A DNA stretch of 64,000 bases, taken from NCBI RefSeq assembly GCF_009725235.1, contig NZ_WJFC01000025.1, positions 1-64,000 of the forward strand, written 5' to 3'. The position numbers and the translations under genes are program-made. The DNA comes from Scytonema sp. UIC 10036. GTDB taxonomy: Bacteria > Cyanobacteriota > Cyanobacteriia > Cyanobacteriales > Nostocaceae. Of the stretch, positions 35,256-42,570 are shown one piece after another; within the stretch, counting starts at the first letter, position 1, and each line of letters begins with the position of its first letter. The notes under the pieces were generated by a model, which was not told the DNA's origin, searched no databases, and saw only the letters and a list, made by a program, of their open reading frames with translations.

Positions 35256-36494
35256 ATGAATAAGATTGCCCAAAAAGTTCTAGAACCCACTATCGAGTTC
35301 TCTGCTCCTGTGACAGCAAACTCGCCAGAACTCAAACAGCTTTTCGATTTTATTGCTTTAGGGGCTTCAGAACGCGATCGCGATCGTATCCTTCCTTTCG
35401 ATATTGTCGAATTGCTTCGTCGTTCGCGCTTAGGTGCATTACGAATTCCCGTTGCTGAAGGAGGCGGTGGTAGCACCGTGCGAGAGCTGTTCGAGGTGGT
35501 CATTCGCTTGGGGGATGCCGATCCAAACGTCGCTCACATCCTGCGAAATCATTTCGTCGTCATCGAGCGGATTTTGCGTTCCCAGCGTAGCGAAAGGAAT
35601 CGTCGATGGATAAAAGCAGTCGTTGATGGCTCGTTCTTCGGATTTGCTGGAAGTGAATTAGAAGCTAAACGAGCCGGGAGCGGTGAAGTCGTCAATACGA
35701 GATTGACACCTGATGACGACGGGTATCGTCTGCATGGCTCGAAGTACTATAGCACTGGCAGCCTTTATGTAGACTTCATAGCTGTGCGCTTGTTAGCACC
35801 CAATGGTACTCCTGCAACAGCGATTGTACCAACCAAACGCGAGGGAGTAGAGCGTATAGATGATTGGGACGGCTTTGGACAAAGGTTAACCGGGACAGGA
35901 ACGACTACATTTACAAACGTGCGAGTCGAGGCACATGAAGTCGTGTTTGATACCGATCCAGATAACGATCGCCTGACCTACAACGCTACTGTCCCGCAAT
36001 TATTCCTAACTGCGATTAACGCAGGTATTATTCGCAACGTTCTTCGCGACGCAATAAACCTCGTCCACAAACGACCTAGAACTTTCTACCATGCCACAGC
36101 AGAGAGAGCGGCGGACGATCCACTCATACAGCAGACAGTCGGACAAATCGCCACCAATGCCTTTGCCGCCGAAGCAATCGTCCTACAAGCTGCCGACGGT
36201 CTCGACCAAATCATTGCCACCCGTGCCAAAGGCGGGGATGAATCAGCAGCTTCCCTAGAAGCTTCTCTGCGGACAACCAAAGCTAAGTTGGTGGTTGACG
36301 ATCTGACACTGCGCTCGGCTACCTTGCTATTTGAAGTAGGCGGAGCTTCCACAACAAAGCAAGCCTACAATTTTGACCGCCATTGGCGCAACGCTCGTAC
36401 CCTGTCCTCACACAACCCTGCGTCCTTCAAAGCACGAGCGATCGGTAACTACGAAATCAATGGCACACCTCTACCATCAGCAGCATTTTTTTAA
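35256..36494 (+). CDS. SfnB/DszC-like acyl-CoA dehydrogenase-family flavin monooxygenase (copy 1)
   Basis: A 412-aa protein of the acyl-CoA dehydrogenase fold. The N-terminal helical domain runs through LPFDIVELLRRSRLGALRIP. The central beta-domain contains the flavin-binding GYRLHGSKYYSTGSLYVDFI and DDWDGFGQRLTGTGTTTFTN. The C-terminal helices include LLFEVGGASTTKQAYNFDRH and HNPASFKARAIGNYE. Members oxidise sulfur compounds or sulfones with FMNH2. ATG follows AAGAGAACAACA. The paralogue at 37399 is very similar. Confidence 0.9.
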   Translation: MNKIAQKVLEPTIEFSAPVTANSPELKQLFDFIALGASERDRDRILPFDIVELLRRSRLGALRIPVAEGGGGSTVRELFEVVIRLGDADPNVAHILRNHFVVIERILRSQRSERNRRWIKAVVDGSFFGFAGSELEAKRAGSGEVVNTRLTPDDDGYRLHGSKYYSTGSLYVDFIAVRLLAPNGTPATAIVPTKREGVERIDDWDGFGQRLTGTGTTTFTNVRVEAHEVVFDTDPDNDRLTYNATVPQLFLTAINAGIIRNVLRDAINLVHKRPRTFYHATAERAADDPLIQQTVGQIATNAFAAEAIVLQAADGLDQIIATRAKGGDESAASLEASLRTTKAKLVVDDLTLRSATLLFEVGGASTTKQAYNFDRHWRNARTLSSHNPASFKARAIGNYEINGTPLPSAAFF

Positions 36495-36618
36495 CCAATT
36501 TATCAGCACGGCAGGTGCTTCAACGGGGGTAACCCCCGCAACGCACTGCCTCGTCCATCTGCTACAGGCTGCGGTTAATTCTTACTGTCATAATACAAAA
36601 CACAGAATCCTACCGTGA

Positions 36619-37323
36619 GTGCTTTCGATTCCAATAGAGTCCAACCACAAGCAAAACTATCCAGTCAACCTCTCGTGCTTGTCGATCTCAGTCCTCGAAC
36701 AAAGCGATCGCCTTGGCATGAAGCAGGAGACAAACCGCGCTCGCAATTTTGGGCGATCGTCAGATGCAATTGTTATCTTACCTGGTCTTGTCACCGTTAT
36801 TGGTAGCACGGAAGCTGAAGCAAAGCGCCGCGAACAAGAACTTTGGGAATTAGTTCCGATAGAATACGGTCTAGGTAGGTTAGCTAATATACTTCAAGTT
36901 GAGCCAGAGGTTTTGAAGTTAGACGAGCTTTTGCCTGAAAATTTGCCACTACCTGTGAATAGCAATCAAACAATGTTTAAAGTGGCGGTTGATGTGGCTA
37001 GGCGTGGTAATTTAACTGTGCGCGAGTTGATAAAAGCTTTGGGTGGTGGAGGAACAATGCATCGCATTATCGTCGCTACACCAGAACAGGTAGCAAATTC
37101 CATTGAGGAATGGTTTTTGTCAGGAGCTGTTGGTGGCTTCAATGTTGTACCAGACGTAATCGCTTCAGGGCTAGAAGTATTCGTCGATTTTGTAGTGCCA
37201 GAACTGCGCCGTCGGGGTATTTTTCGCACTGAGTACACAGGACGGACTTTGCGAGAGCATTATGGGTTGGAACGCCCAGAGAGCCGATATGCTCGTGAAA
37301 AACGTCAAGCAATTTTAGCCTAA
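36619..37323 (+). pseudogene. C-terminal part of an NtaA/DmoA-type flavin monooxygenase
   Basis: From about 36735 the frame matches the last half of the enzyme at 5292-6668: SDAIVILPGLVTVIGSTEAE, VDVARRGNLTVRELIKALGG, RIIVATPEQVANSIEEWFLS and FRTEYTGRTLREHYGLERPE. The flavin-barrel N-terminal half is gone. The first 35 codons have no family resemblance and overlap another open frame that includes RTKRSPWHEAGDKPRSQF. It is sandwiched between two sfnB-like genes and was probably part of their operon. Confidence 0.82.
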
Positions 37324-37398
37324 ATCATATTTTTTGAAAAGCCCTAAGACTAAACTGCTCTCATAAGTTACGAATGTTACACATTGGAGATAGAGATA

Positions 37399-38637
37399 AT
37401 GGTTAATAGTCTAGAAAAAGTTTCAAATCCCACAATTAAGTTTTCGGCTCCTGTGACAGCAAACTCGCCGGAACTTCAGCAGCTTTTCAATTTTATTGCT
37501 CTAGGGGCTGCCAGTCGGGATCGCGATCGTGTCCTTCCTTTTGATATAGTCGAACTGATCCGTCATTCTCGTTTAGGTGCATTGCGAATTCCTGTTTCTG
37601 AAGGTGGTAGTGGTAGCTCAGCACGCGAACTGTTCGAGGTTGTCATTCGACTGGGAGAGGCAGATCCAAACGTTGCTCATATTGTACGGAATCATTTCTC
37701 TGTAACAGAACGGATTTTGCGTTCTCAGCGTAGCGAAAGGAATCGTAGATGGCTAAAGGCAGTCGTTGATGGGGCGATTATTGGACTGGCTTCAACCGAA
37801 CTAGAAGTCAAACGAGCTGGCGGTGGTGCGGTGGCGAATACAAAGTTGACACCCGATAACGACGGCTATCGTCTAAACGGGACGAAATATTACAGTACTG
37901 GTAGCCTTTATGCAGACTTAATTTTTGTGCGAGTACTAGCACCGGATGATACCGTAGCGATCGCGCTGCTACCTACCAAACGCGAGGGGATTGAGCTTGT
38001 GGATGACTGGGACGGCTTCGGACAAAGGCTGACGGGTACGGGGACGACTACGTTCACAAATGTTCGCGTAGAAACAGATGAAGTATTTTTTGATACAGAT
38101 AAAGACAAGGATAACTCACCTTACAACATTGTCCCACAATTGTTTTTAACAGCAATTAACGCTGGTATTATTCGCAGTGTTTTGGAGGATGCAAAAAAGC
38201 TCGTCCATACCCGACCTCGGACTTTCTACCATTCTACAGCCGAGCGAGCAGCAGATGACCCGCTCTTGCAGCAAACTGTTGGTCAGATTGCTGCCAACGC
38301 CTTTGCCGCCGAAGCGATCGTGCTACAAGCAGCTGATGCTCTCGATCGCCTTGATGTTGCTCGATCCCAAGGTGAGGACTCTGAAACAGCCGCAGCGTTA
38401 GAAGCTTCTTTAAGTGCAGCCAAAGCAAAATTGATTGTTGATGACCTAACATTACGTTCAGCCACTCTGTTATTTGAAGTGGGTGGGGCTTCAACAACAA
38501 AACAAAGCCACAACTTTGATCGTCATTGGCGAAACGCACGTACTCTGGCATCGCATAACCCAGCTCATTTCAAAGCCCGTGCGATCGGGGACTACGAAAT
38601 CAACGGCACACCACTGCCGACAAGAGGCTTTTTTTAA
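37399..38637 (+). CDS. SfnB/DszC-like acyl-CoA dehydrogenase-family flavin monooxygenase (copy 2)
   Basis: A 412-aa paralogue of the 35256 gene with the same motifs: LPFDIVELIRHSRLGALRIP, GYRLNGTKYYSTGSLYADLI, DDWDGFGQRLTGTGTTTFTN and HNPAHFKARAIGDYEINGTP. By eye around three quarters of residues are shared, so the two arose by tandem duplication. I choose the Met at 37399, with GGAGATAGAGATA before it, over an upstream ATG in the same frame. It probably oxidises a related sulfur compound. Confidence 0.9.
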   Translation: MVNSLEKVSNPTIKFSAPVTANSPELQQLFNFIALGAASRDRDRVLPFDIVELIRHSRLGALRIPVSEGGSGSSARELFEVVIRLGEADPNVAHIVRNHFSVTERILRSQRSERNRRWLKAVVDGAIIGLASTELEVKRAGGGAVANTKLTPDNDGYRLNGTKYYSTGSLYADLIFVRVLAPDDTVAIALLPTKREGIELVDDWDGFGQRLTGTGTTTFTNVRVETDEVFFDTDKDKDNSPYNIVPQLFLTAINAGIIRSVLEDAKKLVHTRPRTFYHSTAERAADDPLLQQTVGQIAANAFAAEAIVLQAADALDRLDVARSQGEDSETAAALEASLSAAKAKLIVDDLTLRSATLLFEVGGASTTKQSHNFDRHWRNARTLASHNPAHFKARAIGDYEINGTPLPTRGFF

Positions 38638-38797
38638 CCAATTCGGCGGAATTCCCCATCCGCCATTCGATGCGGTGGGGTAGTTCATACAGTCAAGGTC
38701 AGATTGCCAACCAGTGTTCTATACTTAGGTTTTGAAAATCGGTATAATTAGAATGTATTCTAAATTAACTTGTTAAACTTACGCTAGGTAAATAAAA

Positions 38798-39139
38798 GTG
38801 AATAATTGGAATATTTTATTAGAAAGTAGAGCCGATGGCTTTACCACAGCCACCGTCTTAGAAGTTCCTGATTGCCAAATAAGTGATGAAACTAAACAAG
38901 GCGCGGTCGAGAAAGTTCAGCAGTTGTTACAGAAGCGTCTAGCTAAAGCTGAAATAATTCAGATTCCGATGCCGATACAACCAGTTACTTTTCAAAGCCC
39001 TCTCATGAAGTTTGCGGGAATTTTTCAGGACGACCCAGATTTTATGGAAATCATGAAAGAAATAAGAGCCGAGAGGGATTTGGATGATAGTAGTGCCTTT
39101 AGAACCGAAAGTAATTGCCGATCTTCAAGAAGTTGCTGA
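38798..39139 (+). CDS. HicB-like/antitoxin-like hypothetical protein with altered C-terminus
   Basis: Translation from a GTG gives MNNWNILLESRADGFTTATV, then LEVPDCQISDETKQGAVEKV. The first 100 residues resemble a small cyanobacterial antitoxin-type protein with a final acidic segment DFMEIMKEIRAERDLDD. The last 14 residues (SSAFRTESNCRSSRSC) come from reading a sulfonate-binding-protein tail in the wrong frame, so the natural C-terminus is missing or replaced. No toxin partner is present. Confidence 0.5.
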   Translation: MNNWNILLESRADGFTTATVLEVPDCQISDETKQGAVEKVQQLLQKRLAKAEIIQIPMPIQPVTFQSPLMKFAGIFQDDPDFMEIMKEIRAERDLDDSSAFRTESNCRSSRSC

Positions 39140-39212
39140 TTGGATGGTGGAACAAAAAGTAATTCCCAAGCGGATATATGTAGCTTCGGCAGTCTGCCCA
39201 GCAACAAATTAG
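39093..39212 (+). pseudogene. C-terminal remnant of a sulfonate-binding protein
   Basis: In the frame shifted from the previous entry the bases encode VPLEPKVIADLQEVADWMVE, then QKVIPKRIYVASAVCPATN and a stop. This parallels the end of the intact protein at 27841-28878 (EDIANLQKTADWLLEQKIIP and VDIAAAVCPPGT). Nothing upstream fits the remainder of that gene. The junction lies near 39090. Confidence 0.75.
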
Positions 39213-39321
39213 CAGGGGAACTGGATTATAGATGCGAGCCTGAAAACCTTATAACTTGTTAGTATAAACAATTACTTTGATAGAACCAGGTGGGCATTGC
39301 CCATCAAAGTTTTCTTGATTG

Positions 39322-39588
39322 TTAAGTGTTGTCTTTATATACCTGGCTACGATGTCCGATTTCCACAATGCTTATCAATAAAACATTATCAAAAATATCG
39401 TATATAATGCGATAATCACCTACTCTAATTCGATAAGAATTTTCTTTACCTTGTAACTTTTTAACTCCGTTAGGACGTGGTTCTATTGCTAAGTTATCTA
39501 TTTTGATTTGTATGCGCTCTTGCAATTCTTGAGATAGTTTTCTAAACATTTTTCGCGCAGCTTTTGTGAATTTAATTTCGTAATTCAC
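39322..39588 (-). CDS. RelE/ParE-family toxin
   Basis: An 88-aa protein with the RelE-type layout: MNYEIKFTKAARKMFRKLSQ, LQERIQIKIDNLAIEPRPNG, LQGKENSYRIRVGDYRIIYD and a C-terminal IVEIGHRSQVY. The basic residues of the mRNA-cleaving site (R/Y near the end) are present. The gene overlaps the upstream antitoxin gene by 4 nt. A second copy of its 3' end lies at 42247-42326. Confidence 0.92.
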   Translation of the reverse strand: MNYEIKFTKAARKMFRKLSQELQERIQIKIDNLAIEPRPNGVKKLQGKENSYRIRVGDYRIIYDIFDNVLLISIVEIGHRSQVYKDNT

Positions 39589-39824
39589 GCTACGTCCTTT
39601 TTTCTTTCATCAGCAATTTCCTTTTTAATTTCATCCCATGCGATAAGACTATTATTTTCCATATCACTTTTAACAGCATTATAGGCTCTTAAATCGTTTT
39701 CATCCTCTTCAGCTTCAATTTTTTGTAGTAATGCGTAAATCTCATCTAAAGTACTATCGTAAGCTTGATTTAGCAGTATGTTGATAGCTTTAATTATTTC
39801 TTGTCTTTCGTGTTCTGTTTTCAT
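39585..39824 (-). CDS. Antitoxin partner of the RelE-type toxin
   Basis: A 79-aa acidic protein, MKTEHERQEIIKAINILLNQ, with a helical DEIYALLQKIEAEEDEND segment and the closing IAWDEIKKEIADERKKD. It precedes and overlaps the toxin gene. An AGGAGG-like sequence (reverse of CCTCCT) stands 6-9 nt before the start. Confidence 0.85.
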   Translation of the reverse strand: MKTEHERQEIIKAINILLNQAYDSTLDEIYALLQKIEAEEDENDLRAYNAVKSDMENNSLIAWDEIKKEIADERKKDVA

Positions 39825-39935
39825 GTTTATACCTCCTGAAACTGGAGACTGGGAAAAGGGAAGAAGTTTTAATTCTTGACGGTTCGACTTCGATCTCCGT
39901 CAATTCTTGACAAATTATAGCAGTCGCCAAAGCTG

Positions 39936-40163
39936 TTAGGACAAGTTTGATGCAGGACGGATAGGGGTTTCAAGATGGCTAATAAACGAGAGAATCGAGC
40001 TTTTGGATGCTAGCCCAAAATCCTGCTCAGCAAGTAATGGCAAAATGATACGCTCTATCCCAACCATGCCTCCAACAAAGGCATTGATCGAGATGAGCAA
40101 ACTGAACTGTGCAAGATTCTCCCGTAGTCCTAGAACTACAGGTTTGGTTGTTGTATTATTCAT
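39936..40163 (-). pseudogene. N-terminal remnant of an MFS transporter
   Basis: The first 75 residues read VVLGLRENLAQFSLLISINA, then FVGGMVGIERIILPLLAEQD and FGLASKSSILSFI, which is the opening of a 12-span MFS protein. After that the sequence is unrelated and ends in a stop at 39936. The start codon is directly joined to the stop of the preceding gene remnant (TAG-ATG), so the two once formed an operon. Confidence 0.75.
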
Positions 40164-40285
40164 CTAACGCCCCTGGTTATAGCGTAGGGTGGCTTCCATT
40201 TCTGGAGGTTTAGCAGGAATGCCAGTACCGATCTTGCTAATAAATTCTTCTTTTTTAACCGTCTCTAGGTTAAAATTTGACCTGG
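40164..40285 (-). pseudogene. C-terminal remnant, possibly of an MBL-fold or rhodanese protein
   Basis: The minus strand encodes NFNLETVKKEEFISKIGTGI, then PAKPPEMEATLRYNQGR and a stop touching the MFS start codon. The pattern EEF...G-IPAKPPEM...YNQG is like the C-terminus of MBL-fold hydrolases that pair with rhodanese or transporter genes. The match is short, so the family is a guess. The 5' end is cut off by GC-rich sequence at about 40290. Confidence 0.5.
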
Positions 40286-40301
40286 CCATGCATCAGTCAG
40301 A

Positions 40302-41432
40302 TTATACCGACCCGCCAGTGTACCCATTCGGTGTCGTCCCTTGCACGGCTCGCTCGATCCGGGGCAAGACCTCGTTCGCCATGAGATCCATGGAGCGCCG
40401 CGCGAGCGCTGGATCGGTCCAGTCATGGCCCGTATAGAGCAGGGTACCGAACGCGCCGACCTCTTCGCGGAATTCGAGAATCTGGTCTGCGACGCTCTCC
40501 GGAGTTCCCGCTATCACGAGACGCTCGATGCACCGCCGGGTCGTGAGCTCGGAATCCGGCTGGTTGGAAAAGTCGCGCATCACGTTCAGCGCGCCGGCCT
40601 TCGCAAGCTTCGTCCGCATGACGTGGAAGTAGAAGCCGTGGGCACCGTCCTCGCCATACGCATAGCGACGCGCCGTAATCTCGTCATCGGCCACAAAGAC
40701 GCTGCGCGCCACGCGCCACCCAGAGGGATCGACGGAGAGGCCCGCCGAGCGTCGGCCTTCCAGGTAGCTCTGGATCTGCGCACGGACGACATACGCACCC
40801 ACGTAGGTCGCCGAGATTCCAGTCCAGCCGCGAGATCCCGCAGCGTGCGGCCCTTGTCCATCCGGCCGGATCGAGGTGATTGCGATCGGCGGATGCGGTC
40901 TTTGCAGCGGGCGGACTGCGACGCCCAGCCCGATCTGCCGATCGAGCGAGCGCTCCGTGGTCGTCTGGTAGAACTCGCCTGCGATCCGGTATGGCGGCTC
41001 TTCGCTCCAAATCCGGCACATATGATCGAGCGCCTCCTGGGTCTTGCGGTTGCGGTCCGATCCCAGGTCTCCGATGGCCTCCGCGTCGCCGCGAACGCCC
41101 GGTCCCACTCCCAGCACGAGCCGACCATGCACCAGGTGGTCAACCATCGCGACCTGGGCCGCCGCCATCGCCGGGTGGTAGTTGGCAAGCGGCAGCACGC
41201 CGGTGCCGAAGGTGATCGACGGGCACGCATCGGCCAGATGCGCGATGAAAGCGAGGCTCGATGCGATCGTCTCGGCCGAGTCTACGAGATGCTCGCCGAT
41301 GAACGCTTCTCGATAGCCGAGTCGATCCGCCAGCACAACCGCTTCGCGGTCCTCGCGGAGAACGTCCGCATAGGGGCGAAGAGGTGGATGGACGGGCTGG
41401 ATGAAGAATCCGAGCTTCAGAGGGTTCTGCAT
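40302..41432 (-). CDS. LLM-class flavin-dependent oxidoreductase of foreign, GC-rich origin
   Basis: A 376-aa luciferase-like enzyme. I start at MQNPLKLGFFIQPVHPPLRP because GAGGAGACCCACC precedes it. Blocks are ADRLGYREAFIGEHLVDSAE, ITFGTGVLPLANYHPAMAAA, HGRLVLGVGPGVRGDAEAIG and PHPPIAITSIRPDGQGPHAA. The C-terminal segment carries IAGTPESVADQILEFREEVG. It has around 63% GC, with G/C at most third positions, unlike every other gene here. It is bounded by gene remnants on its left and transposon-end-like repeats on its right. Recent transfer from a high-GC bacterium is likely. Substrate unknown. Confidence 0.9.
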   Translation of the reverse strand: MQNPLKLGFFIQPVHPPLRPYADVLREDREAVVLADRLGYREAFIGEHLVDSAETIASSLAFIAHLADACPSITFGTGVLPLANYHPAMAAAQVAMVDHLVHGRLVLGVGPGVRGDAEAIGDLGSDRNRKTQEALDHMCRIWSEEPPYRIAGEFYQTTTERSLDRQIGLGVAVRPLQRPHPPIAITSIRPDGQGPHAAGSRGWTGISATYVGAYVVRAQIQSYLEGRRSAGLSVDPSGWRVARSVFVADDEITARRYAYGEDGAHGFYFHVMRTKLAKAGALNVMRDFSNQPDSELTTRRCIERLVIAGTPESVADQILEFREEVGAFGTLLYTGHDWTDPALARRSMDLMANEVLPRIERAVQGTTPNGYTGGSV

Positions 41433-41516
41433 GGTGGGTCTCCTCGTTGGTATGGCCATGTTGAATGCAGGCGGTGACGTCGTTTCTCTATTCCCTGGTA
41501 AACATGAATTAGCACA

Positions 41517-41900
41517 TGTTCGCGAATTATTGTCGCGGCATTATTGTGTGTGACTTAAAGGAAAAGTTTGCCGTTTATTAAAGTATAAGTTTGCCGGATT
41601 ATGGCTTGAAAGACTTATTTTCCCTTATGGCAACGATCGCGGTATTTAATATTAAGTTTGCCGAAAATACAAATTATAGGCATAAACGTACCGTTTGTGT
41701 GTTAAAAGGTGGTGATTTTTAATAATTTAACTTTTAAAGCCCAAATTAAGACCAGCTATTGATTTCGACGCCAATAAAGTTTTATGACGACGCTTACTAT
41801 AGCGAACGCCTTAATCAAACCAAAAAGTCTTACGGAGTAGACGTTTGCTTAAATTTAAAATAGACGACCTACTTGTATTAAGTATAAGTTTGCCTGGGTC
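41517..41900. mobile_element. Possible transposon-end remnant with AAGTTTGCC repeats
   Basis: Non-coding sequence beginning TGTTCGCGAATTATTGTCGC, then CATTATTGTGTGTGAC. It contains four copies of AAGTTTGCC at 41564, 41587, 41654 and 41886. The 14-mer AGTATAAGTTTGCC is present twice (41582 and 41881). Repeated short motifs behind a 5'-TGT terminus are how the ends of Tn7- and Tn5053-like elements look, but no transposase is present and the assignment is inference. The right side abuts a truncated cupin gene. Confidence 0.35.
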
Positions 41901-41910
41901 AAAATAAAGT

Positions 41911-42190
41911 GAAAGCCTGCCATCATTCCAGGTCTTAATAGTTGTTCTGCAGAATCAATCATTAATGTAATTTCACCTTCAATCACATATATAAATTCAT
42001 CCTGCTTGCTATGTCAATGCCTAAGTGCTGAACAACTTCCCGGTGAAAGCTGGACTAAATTAACACCAAAGTTCTTGATTCCTGCTGCGTTCCCTACAGC
42101 TTGTTTAATGCGCCCAGTTACTCGCGATTGAAATTGTTCGGGGTAATTTGAAGTGGTTCTCTGAGGGATATTTTCGGGATTAATTATCAT
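41911..42190 (-). pseudogene. Cupin protein remnant with an in-frame stop and a lost C-terminus
   Basis: The minus strand begins MIINPENIPQRTTSNYPEQF and GRIKQAVGNAAGIKNFGVNL and is open for 58 codons to TGA at 42014-42016. It continues HSKQDEFIYVIEGEITLMID and LLRPGMMAGF. The expected sequence is ALRHWHSKQDEF, so TGG became TGA. The metal-binding His residues and Glu of the first cupin motif are visible. After AGF the family sequence stops at the AAGTTTGCC repeat region. Confidence 0.75.
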
Positions 42191-42246
42191 AATATAAGCA
42201 AATTTTTTTATAATAACATCCTCTCTCCAGGCTTTGTGAGAGGACT

Positions 42247-42326
42247 GTTGTCTTTATATATCTGGCTACGATGTCCGATTTCCACAATGCTTATCAATAG
42301 AACACGATCAAAAATATCATATATGC
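42247..42326 (-). pseudogene. Relic of a second RelE-type toxin gene
   Basis: About 80 bp closely match 39326-39408, the 3' end of the toxin gene, including GGCTACGATGTCCGATTTCC. The rest of the gene is missing. The surrounding 42191-42570 otherwise holds short repeats such as GGGAGACGCTAAGCGCAAAG and GAACGCTCCGCGAACGGGAT. Confidence 0.7.
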
Positions 42327-42570
42327 GAACAAATAAACCGAACTATATTACAAAATGTGAATATATCTGAAATCCTTACCCTTTGGGTATCTCCTTAGGG
42401 AGACGCTAAGCGCAAAGCGAACGCTCCGCGAACGGGATGCCGTAGGCTATTGCCCGCTAGGGCTATACGCCAGTCTCCTACGAAAGGAAACCTTTCTACA
42501 GGGCTGAACTCACCAAAGACAAATGACAAATGACGAGCCTCACTAGTTAAGTTTAATTTTGCTGACTTAC

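Noticed and set aside
40341..41477. 378-aa plus-strand frame and several other long frames opposite or within the GC-rich monooxygenase gene
   Set aside because: They are shadow frames expected in GC-rich DNA. Their products are Arg-rich without domains, while the minus-strand frame has clear luciferase-like motifs.
41517..41900. Intact CRISPR-associated transposon end
   Set aside because: The end-like sequence only superficially resembles known elements; there is no TnsB/TnsC/TniQ, Cas12k or CRISPR repeat in the window.
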